DNA of 20,818 bases from JASFQI01 sp050115555 (GTDB lineage: Bacteria > Desulfobacterota > DSM-4660 > Desulfatiglandales > HGW-15), in NCBI GenBank assembly GCA_050115555.1, contig JASFQI010000045.1:1-20818 (forward strand). Direction: 5' to 3'. Position 1 is the first letter of the stretch, and every line of letters begins with the position of its first letter. The notes under the pieces are model-generated. The model searched no databases and was not told where the DNA came from. It was given only the letters and a program-made list of their open reading frames with translations. Of the stretch, positions 1 through 8,009 are shown one piece after another. The translations under genes were made by a program, and so were the position numbers.

Positions 1-2001
1 GGGCAGGTTGGCCCGTCGAAGCGCCCGCGTGAAAACGCGGACGAGCTCAAGGTGCCCGAGGTGTCGTGCGGCGTGGGTTTTTGAAAACGTCAGAAGATAC
101 GATCGGACCGATGCAATGGATGATTCTTCGAGGGGTGCTTCCCTCTCGCGCTTGAGGGCGTTTCCGCCTTGAATGACCGGGTCGATTCGTTCGTGGTCGC
201 ACACGCCGCATTCCAGGCAGGTCGTTCGACAGTCCGGCGTGGTCTTTTCTTCCAGAGCCCGCTTCCACTCTCTGCGAAGGTAGCTCGTGCGCACTCCCGA
301 ACGGATGGGGGCCCACGGCAGGATTTCATCCATTTCCCGCTTGCGGTGGAGATAGAACGAGGGAGGGACGGAAGCCTCATCAAAGGCCTTCTGCCACCGT
401 TCCAGGTTGAAATGTTCGCCCCAGGCATCGAACCTGGCCCCGTTGCGCCAGGCGCGGACCAGGACGTCTCCGAGACGGCGATCCCCCCGCGAAAAAAGAC
501 CTTCGAGCCAGCTCATTCCGCAAGAATTCCATTTGACCCGAACACGCCGGTCCCTGAGTCCATCCTGAACCGTTCGAATGCGACGGCGGGCTTCTTCCAG
601 GGGAATTTGCGGGCACCACATAAAGGGGGTGTGGGATTTGGGCACGAATGTGGCCACGCTCACGTGGAGCCGGGGTTTCTTTCCACGGCCCCCGGCAAGG
701 CGCATCACTTCGCGAGAGATCCGGACGATGTCCTGTACGTCCTCTTCGGTTTCTCCGGGGAGTCCGATCATAAAGTAAAGCTTTATCAGTTTCCACCCGG
801 CTCCATAAACCTTACGCGCCGTGTCAAGGACCTCCTGGTTGGTGAGGGTCTTGTTGATGACGCGCCGAAGCCGATCGTTTCCCGCCTCGGGAGCCAGAGT
901 AAATCCTGTTTTGCGAACGCGCTTGATCTGTTCAAACCAGGCCTCGTCCAGGCTGTCGATGCGGAGGGAGGGGAGGCTCACAGCGATTTTGTCCCGGCTC
1001 TGGCGGTCCATCAGGGTGGTGAGAAGAGGGCCGATCGCGGAGTAGTCGCCCGAGCTCAGGGAGAGGAGGGAGACCTCGTCGTAACCGGTCCTCTGAAGGC
1101 CGTTTTTTACATGGCGAAGAACAGTACCCGGCGCCCTCTCACGCACCGGCCGGTAGATCATGCCCGCCTGGCAGAATCGGCAGCCGCGGGTGCAGCCTCG
1201 ACAGATTTCCACGGCGAGGCGGTCGTGCACGGGCTCGGAAAAGGGGACCACCTGCTCTGCCGGATAGGGGGTTTGGTCGATGTCAGGCACCAGGGCCTTA
1301 CGGACGTGATCGTAGCCCGCCATGAGGGAATGAATCGCGCGGAGGCGTCCGTCCTGTGCATATTCCGGATCGAACAGGGACGGGATGTACAGTCCCTGGA
1401 TGCGCGTCAGGCGGGCCAGAAGGTCTTTTCGGTTGTTGTTTTCTTCCCGCTTGAAACGGCGAACGGTCCGGCAGATGTCCAAGGCCGCTTCCTCACCATC
1501 TCCGATGAGAAACGCGTCGAAAAAGTCGGCAACGGGCTCCGGATTGAAGCAGGCTGGTCCTCCTGCGATGATCAAGGGGTGTCGTTCGTCCCGACGGGCC
1601 GCATGAAAGGGAATTCCGGCGAGATCGAGCATGGTCAGGACATTGGTGTAGCAAAGCTCGTGTTGAAGACTGAATCCCAGAATGTCGAGTTCGCCCAGGG
1701 GTGTGCCGGACTCCAGGGTTTGAAGCGGAAACCCTTGCTCACGAAGGGCGGCCTCGAGGTCCACCCAGGGGCTGAAGACCCGTTCGGCTGCGAGCCAGTC
1801 GTAATGATTGAGAAGGTGGTAGAGGATCTTCAGGCCCTGGTGACTCATCCCGACTTCGTAGACGTCGGGGAATGCCAGACCCATGATGACTTCCAGTCCC
1901 TGGCGGGACTTGTGAACCGCGTTGATTTCATTTCCCAGGTACCGGCTCGGCCGTTGTATATCGGTGAACCAGGGCTGTTCCGTGATGGATGGATGGATCA
2001 A
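1..2001 (-). CDS. B12-binding-type radical SAM protein fused to DUF2344 (TIGR03960-like), 3' end off the left edge
   Basis: An uninterrupted reading frame of 667 codons that leaves the window at position 1. I derived it by translating the reverse strand. The N-terminus (RYLGNEINAVHKS, then LAFPDVYEVGMSHQGLKILYH) is typical of the TIGR03960 family. The [4Fe-4S]/SAM motif CTRGCRFC lies at about residues 270-277 (Cys270, Cys274, Cys277). Further on are TLAPEAGNDRLRRVINK, then YFMIGLPGETEEDV, then a cysteine-rich CRTTCLECGVC segment. The visible end (TFSKTHAARHLGHLELVRVF) looks like the start of the DUF2344 domain that is often fused to this family. The biochemical role of the family is not settled; a radical-based modification is expected. 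The start is taken as a TTG at 1999-2001 that overlaps the pilS stop as TTGA, with GGAG just upstream, which suggests translational coupling. The start is less certain than the family. Confidence 0.88.
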   Translation of the reverse strand, partial: MIHPSITEQPWFTDIQRPSRYLGNEINAVHKSRQGLEVIMGLAFPDVYEVGMSHQGLKILYHLLNHYDWLAAERVFSPWVDLEAALREQGFPLQTLESGTPLGELDILGFSLQHELCYTNVLTMLDLAGIPFHAARRDERHPLIIAGGPACFNPEPVADFFDAFLIGDGEEAALDICRTVRRFKREENNNRKDLLARLTRIQGLYIPSLFDPEYAQDGRLRAIHSLMAGYDHVRKALVPDIDQTPYPAEQVVPFSEPVHDRLAVEICRGCTRGCRFCQAGMIYRPVRERAPGTVLRHVKNGLQRTGYDEVSLLSLSSGDYSAIGPLLTTLMDRQSRDKIAVSLPSLRIDSLDEAWFEQIKRVRKTGFTLAPEAGNDRLRRVINKTLTNQEVLDTARKVYGAGWKLIKLYFMIGLPGETEEDVQDIVRISREVMRLAGGRGKKPRLHVSVATFVPKSHTPFMWCPQIPLEEARRRIRTVQDGLRDRRVRVKWNSCGMSWLEGLFSRGDRRLGDVLVRAWRNGARFDAWGEHFNLERWQKAFDEASVPPSFYLHRKREMDEILPWAPIRSGVRTSYLRREWKRALEEKTTPDCRTTCLECGVCDHERIDPVIQGGNALKREREAPLEESSIASVRSYLLTFSKTHAARHLGHLELVRVFTRALRRANLP

Positions 2002-3710
2002 AGGATCTCCGTGGATTCCGCCGTTACAGGCAGATGAATAACGATTCGGGCTCCCCCTTCCGGGTGGTTTCCGCCGTGGATCTGTCCTCTAAGACCTTCG
2101 ATGATGCGCTTGACCGTGGCCAGTCCCAGTCCGGAACCTTCCTCTTTGGTGGTGAAAAACGGGGTGAAAAGGTTTTTCAGGGCGTTTTCCGTAAAGCCTT
2201 CTCCCGTATCCCGGACGGTCAGTTTCACCGATCGATTAACCCCGCCGTAAGACTCTTCCGCGGATTCACGGGTCTCGACCTGCAGAAGCCCCCCATCCGG
2301 CATGGCGTCGCGGGCGTTCAGAAAGAGGTTCCAAAGGACCTGCTTGAGCTGTTCAGGATCGGAATGCAACTGCACAGAGCCGCCCAGGTACGTCTCCACA
2401 TGGATCCGGTCGGTCCATCCTCCGGTGTGCTCAAACAGGTCGAGGGATTCTCGGATCAGAGTGTTCAGTTCGAAGTCTTTAAAGTCTCCCTTCCTGGGTC
2501 GGGCGTATCGCAGGAAATCGTTGACCAGGTGGTTCAGGCGATTGACCTCCCGCATGACGATGTCCATCAGGCGGGTGCTGACCTCGCTTCTGTCGCAATC
2601 CATTCCTTCCTTGAGCATCTGAATGGAACCGCTGATAGAGGCCATGGGATTGCGGATTTCATGGGCGATGCCGGCGGCCAGCTCTCCCACCATGGCGAGC
2701 TGTTCCACCCGCTGCATCTCCTTCTCGATACGCTTGATCTCCGTCATGTCCTGAAAAACGAGGATGCGCCCCTTCTCCTTCCCACCCGGCAGGCTGAGAG
2801 GGGAGCTTGTGAGGCGAAGGAACAACTCATTACCCTGCCGGTTCTGGTATGGCAAGTCCACAAAGGGAGGTTGGTTTCGTACAGGTGGAAAGGCGAAGCC
2901 GGACTCCAGGTAGGCCTCGAGAAACGGCAGGACGTCGGAGAGAACGCGGCCGTTCGCTTTGGCCGATGAGATGCCGAAGGTTTGTTCAGCCGCGGGATTG
3001 AAGAGGATGATGCGGTTTTCGTCGTTCACTGTGATCAAGCCGGAGGCGATGCTTTTGACAATGCGGTCGTTCAGCATCTCCAGCTTGTTCATGTCGACTT
3101 TTTGGGCCTCGAGCTGGTGCTGGCTCCTCCGGGTCTGCTCCGACAGGTAGCTGCTCAGTATGGCCACCAGGTAGAAGGCGGCCGTGTGGGCGAGGATTCG
3201 AAAGAAGATGTACCCCGCTTGCTCCTCCATGGGCTGGTTCGTCAAGCTCCCGTAAGGGGTGATGACCTGGTAGTAATGCAGGTCGAGCAGGATGCCATAG
3301 AGGATGCTGCTGCTCGATGCAATGATAAGCCCTCCCCGACGGTAAAGGAGAATACTCCCGCTGATGATGGTCAAAATGTACAGGAAAGAAAAGAAACTCT
3401 CGTTGCCGCCGGTGGTGAAGATCACGGCGGTCACGAGGAAGGTGTCCACGAGGAGCTGAATGTACGCCAGGCGTATCAGGTTCCGCATTCGCTTCAGGAG
3501 AACGATGTAGAGGAAGGTGAGGATGTAGACCGTGGAGATCAGAACAAAGTGGGAGGTCTGGGTTTCACCTGCGTAGGTTGCTGTCTGGCGAACGTGGACA
3601 AACACCGAGGCGCCAAGGAGAACGGTAACGATGAGGACTCGCAGCAACATCAACCGCTGGAGGCGGCTGGAGAGTTCCGGGGAGGTCATATTTTGACCGT
3701 GGTTGGCCAT
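1998..3710 (-). CDS. pilS: PilS-like membrane sensor histidine kinase
   Basis: 570 residues. The N-terminal 190 residues hold about six hydrophobic segments, as in PilS sensors. A linker and PAS-like domain follow (about 205-325; VNDENRIILFNPAAEQTFG). The HisKA domain has the H-box AGIAHEIRNP with phospho-acceptor His350. The HATPase domain has N-box Asn461/Asn465, G1 DTGEGF at 501-506 and G2 GSGLGL at 525-530, so the kinase looks intact. Known PilS proteins sense inner-membrane pilin and phosphorylate the sigma-54 activator PilR. The gene follows pilC on the same strand, which supports the assignment, but no pilR is visible. The ATG at 3710 has no clear ribosome site and directly follows a hairpin with a T tract; Met8 (position 3689) is an alternative start. 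The stop overlaps the next gene. Another six-helix NtrB-type sensor cannot be excluded. Confidence 0.85.
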   Translation of the reverse strand: MANHGQNMTSPELSSRLQRLMLLRVLIVTVLLGASVFVHVRQTATYAGETQTSHFVLISTVYILTFLYIVLLKRMRNLIRLAYIQLLVDTFLVTAVIFTTGGNESFFSFLYILTIISGSILLYRRGGLIIASSSSILYGILLDLHYYQVITPYGSLTNQPMEEQAGYIFFRILAHTAAFYLVAILSSYLSEQTRRSQHQLEAQKVDMNKLEMLNDRIVKSIASGLITVNDENRIILFNPAAEQTFGISSAKANGRVLSDVLPFLEAYLESGFAFPPVRNQPPFVDLPYQNRQGNELFLRLTSSPLSLPGGKEKGRILVFQDMTEIKRIEKEMQRVEQLAMVGELAAGIAHEIRNPMASISGSIQMLKEGMDCDRSEVSTRLMDIVMREVNRLNHLVNDFLRYARPRKGDFKDFELNTLIRESLDLFEHTGGWTDRIHVETYLGGSVQLHSDPEQLKQVLWNLFLNARDAMPDGGLLQVETRESAEESYGGVNRSVKLTVRDTGEGFTENALKNLFTPFFTTKEEGSGLGLATVKRIIEGLRGQIHGGNHPEGGARIVIHLPVTAESTEIL

Positions 3711-3713
3711 GGC

Positions 3714-3771
3714 GTAAAAAGAAGAACTCGCGGACTCCTCTGTTCTTCCGCCAAATCAGTGAGTCCGCGAG
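3714..3771 (-). terminator. Terminator-like hairpin between pilC and pilS
   Basis: A perfect 11-bp inverted repeat (CTCGCGGACTC/GAGTCCGCGAG) has arms at 3727-3737 and 3761-3771 and a 23-base loop. Read on the minus strand, the stem is followed at once by TTCTTCTTTTT, which fits a rho-independent terminator or attenuator. It ends only a few bases before the pilS ATG at 3710. The long loop is less usual for a strong terminator. I see nothing else convincing in the 253-base gap (3711-3963). Confidence 0.55.
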
Positions 3772-3963
3772 CATCTCGTAATGAACTCCGGTTTTCGCAT
3801 TCCGGGATATCTTCGCCTCTCCCACGGCATGGTGCGCTGCATGTGCCGCTCCGAAGCCTTTGGCCCGGTTCCCTGGGCTTCGCAAAGAAAACGGAATCTC
3901 CCACGCTGTCCCGCCGAGGTCTGGCGAGGAACGCGCGAGCGAAGCATTTTCAATCGTTTCGGG

Positions 3964-5175
3964 CTAGCCTGCCACCGCACCTGCCATGGAAAAGATAGGC
4001 AGGTACATGGCGACGACCAATCCACCGATGGATCCACCGAGAAATAGCATGAGAAGAGGTTCGAGCATGGAGGTCAAGGCAGCAACCGCCGCATCCACTT
4101 CTTCGTCGTAAAAGTCGGCGATTTTTTCCAGCATGGAGTCCAGGGCGCCTGTCGCTTCTCCAACCGAGATCATTTGAACGACCATTCCCGGAAAGACGTC
4201 GTTTTCGGACAAGGGTTCGGCGATGGTCTGGCCTTCGGCGATGCTTCCCCGTACGTCATAGATGATTTCTTCGAGAACCACGTTTCCTGACGTCTTGGCC
4301 ACGATTTCCAGCGAGTCCAGGATGGGAACCCCGCTGCTGATCATGGTCCCGAGCGTCCGGGTGAACCGGGCCACGGCCGTCTTCTTGAGCAGATCTCCGA
4401 AAATGGGAAGTTTCAGGAACAGCTCGTCCGTGATTTTACGCCCTTTTTGGGTGCCACGAAACCGTTTGAACATGAACACAAGGACGATGACTCCGATGAT
4501 GACCCAGTGGATGTTCCCCTTCATGAAGCGGCTCATGTTCACGACGATCTGGGTGGGGACAGGAAGCGCCTGGCCGAAGCTGGCGAACATGTCTTCGAAG
4601 ACCGGAATCACAAAGATGAGGATGACCGCAATCACGATAACGGCGATGGCCATGACCACGATGGGGTAGGTCATGGCGCCCTTGATCTGGCTCTTGAGCT
4701 TTTCCGCCTTTTCAATGAATACGGCCAGGCGGCGCATGATGGTATCCAGGATACCTCCTACCTCGCCCGCGGCCACCAGGTTCACGAAGAGGTCGTCAAA
4801 GACCTTTGGATGCTTCTTCATGGCCTCGGCCAGAGTGGAACCGCCCTCCACATCCTTTGAGATCTGCTTCAGGATGTTCCGGAAGGTCTTGTTCTCCGTC
4901 TGCTCGGCAAGGATGCCCAATCCCTGAACCAGTGGCAGACCCGCATCGATCATGGTGGAGAACTGGCGGGTGAAGATAACGATATCCTTATTCGTCACCT
5001 TGGGTTGCAGGAAGGAGACGTTTTCGAAGAGATCTTTTGGTTTTGGCTTGAGTTTCTTGACCGCAAGATTGCGCCGCTTGAGCTGGCTCATAGCGATGCG
5101 TTCATCAACGGCCTCGATATCCCCCTTGAGTTTTCTTCCCTTTCGGGTCACTGCAACCCATGTATAAACCGGCAT
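3964..5175 (-). CDS. pilC: Type IV pilus inner-membrane platform protein PilC
   Basis: 403 residues, the normal length for PilC/GspF. The N-terminus MPVYTWVAVTRKGRKLKGDIEA is a standard PilC beginning. Two T2SF domains lie at about 66-189 (FTRQFSTMIDAGLPL) and 269-391 (ARFTRTLGTMISSGVPI), each with the typical ...GE.GG/TGALD motif (AAGEVGGILD, SVGEATGALD). Hydrophobic segments are at about 169-191, 222-238 and 368-392. PilC sits in the inner membrane and connects the PilB/PilT motors to pilus assembly and retraction. I chose the ATG at 5173-5175 because AGGAGG lies eight bases upstream; the frame is open seven codons further. GspF of a type II secretion system is the alternative, but the neighbouring pilS-like kinase favours a pilus role. 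No pilB, pilT or pilin gene is visible. Confidence 0.93.
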   Translation of the reverse strand: MPVYTWVAVTRKGRKLKGDIEAVDERIAMSQLKRRNLAVKKLKPKPKDLFENVSFLQPKVTNKDIVIFTRQFSTMIDAGLPLVQGLGILAEQTENKTFRNILKQISKDVEGGSTLAEAMKKHPKVFDDLFVNLVAAGEVGGILDTIMRRLAVFIEKAEKLKSQIKGAMTYPIVVMAIAVIVIAVILIFVIPVFEDMFASFGQALPVPTQIVVNMSRFMKGNIHWVIIGVIVLVFMFKRFRGTQKGRKITDELFLKLPIFGDLLKKTAVARFTRTLGTMISSGVPILDSLEIVAKTSGNVVLEEIIYDVRGSIAEGQTIAEPLSENDVFPGMVVQMISVGEATGALDSMLEKIADFYDEEVDAAVAALTSMLEPLLMLFLGGSIGGLVVAMYLPIFSMAGAVAG

Positions 5176-5248
5176 GTGCGGACCTCCTGTGACCAAAATT
5201 CGTCGTTATTATGGTCTCGCATGTCTTCAAGGTCAACTTAAATCGAAT

Positions 5249-5277
5249 ACAATAGTTTACTTAGATTGGGTTGTCAA
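5249..5277 (-). promoter_or_regulatory. Sigma-70-type promoter for pilC
   Basis: On the minus strand a perfect TTGACA (forward 5272-5277) is followed after 17 bases by TATTGT (forward 5249-5254). It lies about 75 bases upstream of the pilC start and points towards it. The -35 match and spacing are ideal; the -10 matches at four of six positions. Confidence 0.55.
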
Positions 5278-5331
5278 GAAGAGTGTCATGGGGAGGGGCT
5301 TGGAAACCGGCGGTGTAGCGGAAGTTTCACC

Positions 5332-5362
5332 TTGACAACTAGGCGGGATTCAATGGTATATC
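5332..5362 (+). promoter_or_regulatory. Promoter for the biotin carrier / carboxyltransferase genes
   Basis: TTGACA at 5332-5337 is followed after 19 bases by TATATC at 5357-5362. The latter is preceded by TG plus one base, so it resembles an extended -10. It lies about 57 bases upstream of the GTG start at 5419. The spacer is long, but an extended -10 tolerates this. Together with the pilC promoter it makes 5176-5418 a divergent control region. Confidence 0.5.
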
Positions 5363-5418
5363 TTAGCGTTATTTTTTTTCGCATTCTTGAAGAAAGAAAT
5401 CAAAAGGAGGAACGAATC

Positions 5419-5631
5419 GTGAGTGAAATCAATGCTCCCATGGGTGGCAAGGTGATCGATGTGAAAGTGAATGTGGGCGATGCAATCAGCGAAGGCGACG
5501 AGGTGGTGATCCTGGAGGCGATGAAGATGGAATTGCCCGTCGTGGCCAATGCATCCGGAACCGTAAAAGAAATCAAATGCGCCAGCGGGGATGCCGTGGA
5601 TGCGGAAGCCGTCCTCATGGTCCTGGAGTAG
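5419..5631 (+). CDS. Small biotin carboxyl carrier (biotinyl-lipoyl domain) protein
   Basis: 70 residues, essentially one biotinyl domain. The biotinylation motif EAMKME places the acceptor at Lys36; the preceding NAPMGGKVIDVKVNVGD and following ANASGTVKEI are typical of the 1.3S subunit of transcarboxylase and of MmdC/GcdC-type carriers. Biotin on Lys36 would shuttle CO2 to the carboxyltransferase encoded downstream. The start is taken as GTG at 5419 because AAAGGAGG lies eight bases upstream and the domain begins there; the frame is open further upstream, but that sequence overlaps the promoter. It lacks the Ala/Pro-rich linker usual in longer carriers. A hairpin separates it from the carboxyltransferase gene. 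No biotin carboxylase or biotin ligase gene is in the window. Confidence 0.92.
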   Translation: MSEINAPMGGKVIDVKVNVGDAISEGDEVVILEAMKMELPVVANASGTVKEIKCASGDAVDAEAVLMVLE

Positions 5632-5737
5632 AGGCCCCTGGCTTTGCTGTGAGGAGGCGCTCGGAGTCCCCGTCGGCTGTGGAGATCCTGTGGTTCGGCG
5701 GTTGCAAAATCCATCGACATTTCTTCTTTCCGTCTCT

Positions 5738-5779
5738 AAATCCCCTGCCCCGTTTTTTATAGAAGGGCAGGGGATTTTT
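5738..5779 (+). terminator. Hairpin with T tract between the biotin carrier and carboxyltransferase genes
   Basis: A perfect 13-bp inverted repeat (AAATCCCCTGCCC at 5738-5750, GGGCAGGGGATTT at 5765-5777) encloses a 14-base loop and ends in TTTTTA. It has the form of an intrinsic terminator but lies inside a two-gene unit. It may partly terminate transcription, stabilise the upstream mRNA, or mark separate transcription of the second gene. Confidence 0.72.
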
Positions 5780-5817
5780 AAAGACAGTCTCCTTCTTCTC
5801 CTCCCGGAGTGATACGC

Positions 5818-7368
5818 ATGGAAATGGACGCAAAAATCCAGGAACTGGAACGAAGAAATCGTGAGGCCGAGCTCGGTGGGGGTGAAAAGCGTATTGAGCA
5901 GCAGCATACCAAGGGAAAAATGACGGCTCGCGAGCGGATTGACTACCTCCTTGACAAGGACAGCTTCCAGGAGGTGGACAAATTCGTTGTCCATCGCTGT
6001 CAGGATTTCAGCATGGACAAGAAGAAAATTCCTGGGGACGGGGTCGTCACCGGGTACGGGACCATACGAGGAAGGAAGGTTTTCCTTTTCTCCCAGGATT
6101 TCACGGTGTTCGGTGGTTCTTTGAGCGGAGCCTTTGGAGAAAAGGTCTGCAAGATCATGGACCTTGCCCTTCGAAACGGGGCCCCGGTGATCGGGATGAA
6201 CGACTCAGGCGGTGCGCGGATTCAGGAAGGCGTGATGAGCCTGGGCGGGTACGGCGAAATTTTCAAGCGAAACGTATTCGCGTCCGGCGTGGTTCCCCAA
6301 ATCTCGGTCATCATGGGACCTTGTGCCGGGGGGGCCGTGTACTCTCCGGCCCTGACCGACTTCATCGTCATGGTGAAGAAGACCAGTAACATGTTCATCA
6401 CCGGCCCACAGGTCATCAAGGCGGTGACGTCGGAGGAGGTGTCCGCCGAGGAGCTGGGCGGGGCCATGACCCACAATACGAAGAGCGGTGTGGCGCATTT
6501 TGCGGAGGATTCGGACAAGGACGCCCTCGACCGTGTACGGGATCTTCTGGCGTACCTGCCCCAAAACTGCCGGGAAAGCGCGCAGGACGTTTCCTGCGGC
6601 GATGATCCGGCGAGAACCGATCCCTCGCTCAACGATCTGGTGCCCGCCAATCCGCGCCTTCCCTACAACATGAAGGACTTGATTCGGCGGATCCTGGACG
6701 ACGGGACCTTCCTCGAGGTCCATCGCCACTATGCCATGAACATGGTCGTAGGTTTCGGCCGGCTGGCCGGTATGTCCGTTGGGATCATTGCGAACCAGCC
6801 CCGCGTCCTGGCCGGTTGCCTGGATATCGACGCCTCCATGAAGTGCGCACGCTTCGTACGCACCTGCGATGCGTTCAACATTCCGCTGGTTACCTTTGTG
6901 GATGTCCCGGGGTACCTTCCCGGCGTGCAGCAGGAGTTCGGGGGTATCATCAAGCACGGGGCCAAGATCATCTACGCATACAGCGAGGCCACGGTGCCCA
7001 AGGTGACGGTGGTTACACGCAAGGCATACGGTGGGGCCTACATCGCCATGAGCGGGAAGCATCTGGACGCGGACATCAACTTCGCCTACCCCACGGCGGA
7101 GATTGCGGTCATGGGGCCCGAGGGTGCGGCCAACATCATTTTTCGAAAAGAGATCGAGGGATCGGACGATCCGCAAGCCACCCGGAACCAGCTGGTCGAG
7201 GAGTACCGGAAGAACTTCGCAAGCCCGTTTCGGGCCGCCGAGGTGGGGTACATCGACCACATCATCTTTCCGGAGGCGACCCGGCCTCGGTTGGTCCGCG
7301 CCCTGGAGATGCTCCGGGAAAAGAAGGCCTCCATTCCGGAACGAAGGCACGGCAACGTCCCGCTCTGA
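5818..7368 (+). CDS. Acyl-CoA carboxyltransferase (methylmalonyl-CoA decarboxylase alpha / transcarboxylase 12S / propionyl-CoA carboxylase beta type)
   Basis: 516 residues, full length for the family. The N-terminal CoA carboxyltransferase domain includes MTARERIDYLLD, NDSGGARIQEG and the oxyanion motif GPCAGGAVYSPA (about 167-178). The C-terminal domain includes DVPGYLPGVQQE, RKAYGGAYIAM and PTAEIAVMGPEGAANIIF. It would move carboxyl groups between carboxybiotin and propionyl-CoA/methylmalonyl-CoA. At the position where propionyl-CoA carboxylases usually carry Asp after YGGAY, this protein has Ile (about residue 409), closer to 12S transcarboxylase and MmdA; its RHGNVPL ending also resembles that group. 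The start is ATG at 5818 with GGAG eight bases upstream; GTG at 5809 is an alternative. Its partner is presumably the carrier at 5419. Without a biotin carboxylase nearby, transcarboxylation or decarboxylation is at least as likely as ATP-driven carboxylation. Confidence 0.92.
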   Translation: MEMDAKIQELERRNREAELGGGEKRIEQQHTKGKMTARERIDYLLDKDSFQEVDKFVVHRCQDFSMDKKKIPGDGVVTGYGTIRGRKVFLFSQDFTVFGGSLSGAFGEKVCKIMDLALRNGAPVIGMNDSGGARIQEGVMSLGGYGEIFKRNVFASGVVPQISVIMGPCAGGAVYSPALTDFIVMVKKTSNMFITGPQVIKAVTSEEVSAEELGGAMTHNTKSGVAHFAEDSDKDALDRVRDLLAYLPQNCRESAQDVSCGDDPARTDPSLNDLVPANPRLPYNMKDLIRRILDDGTFLEVHRHYAMNMVVGFGRLAGMSVGIIANQPRVLAGCLDIDASMKCARFVRTCDAFNIPLVTFVDVPGYLPGVQQEFGGIIKHGAKIIYAYSEATVPKVTVVTRKAYGGAYIAMSGKHLDADINFAYPTAEIAVMGPEGAANIIFRKEIEGSDDPQATRNQLVEEYRKNFASPFRAAEVGYIDHIIFPEATRPRLVRALEMLREKKASIPERRHGNVPL

Positions 7369-7403
7369 CTCGGATGGACTGCTCGCCCGCCGGAGCCAGA
7401 AAG

Positions 7404-7430
7404 CCTTTCACCAACACATACACCTACACA
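7404..7430. repeat. Hexamer array copy 1 (CCTTTCACCAACAC... leader)
   Basis: The segment reads ACCAAC, ACATAC, ACCTAC, ACA, with a six-base period. It is introduced by CCTTTCACCAACAC, identical over 14 bases to the start of copy 2 at 7830. Confidence 0.6.
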
Positions 7431-7829
7431 CGGTTTTCCTGCTCCGGAGACCGGGGTTTTCTTTCGCTCCCCACGCTCCCGGCCTGGTTCTTCCGGGCCG
7501 TTAGTCCCGGGGGATTCCTGCCCCCTCCACGTTCCACCCCCGCCTTGAGTGCCTGTCACGCCGGGAACGCGCTTCACATGCGCCCTTTGTCATGCTGTTG
7601 AGCCCTTTTCAGGGCGGGGGATGGCCGCGGTTTCCCCCAGGCCTAACCGCCCGGAAGAACGAAGGCCTCCCGCTGACGGTCGCTGCAGAAACCCCGGCCT
7701 CCTCCGCCCGCGTGCCGCATCGAAACTAGGGGAACTTCTTAAAATGAGCGCTGGGTTCTTGCTCGGCTCAATCGCATTGGAACGTTAGGGCGTTCAGAAA
7801 CTTGATAGGCTTCGCCTTGGAATGGTCTT

Positions 7830-7857
7830 CCTTTCACCAACACCTACACATACACAT
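7830..7857. repeat. Hexamer array copy 2
   Basis: The units are ACCAAC, ACCTAC, ACATAC, ACAT with a six-base period, after the same CCTTTCACCAACAC leader as copy 1. The two inner units are in the opposite order to copy 1. Confidence 0.6.
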
Positions 7858-7973
7858 TTCTCAGGGCGGGGATGGAACAGGGAGGGGGCGGACTCCCCCG
7901 AGGGGAAGTCCGTTGCGAAGACCGGCCCGGGAGCTCAGGAGCGATCGCCATTCCTCACCCCGAAGCCCGGAAG

Positions 7974-8009
7974 CCTTTTTTACCTACACTTCCACCTACA
8001 CTTACACAT
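7974..8009. repeat. Hexamer array copy 3, next to the korC stop
   Basis: CCTTTTTT is followed from 7982 by ACCTAC, ACTTCC, ACCTAC, ACTTAC, ACAT. The period is again six and the leader is similar but not identical to that of copies 1 and 2. It ends within a few bases of the korC stop codon (8014-8016). Confidence 0.6.

Noticed and set aside
380..796. Apparent frameshift in the radical SAM gene suggested by short minus-strand frames
   Set aside because: Direct translation shows one continuous frame from 2001 to the window edge; the short frames are in other registers.
169..2037. A 622-codon open frame on the plus strand opposite the radical SAM gene
   Set aside because: The opposite strand encodes a clear family protein with a radical SAM motif. 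The plus frame has no recognisable domain and is a by-product of high G+C content.
6205..7350. A 381-codon minus-strand frame opposite the carboxyltransferase
   Set aside because: It is an antisense shadow with no recognisable motif; the sense protein is complete.
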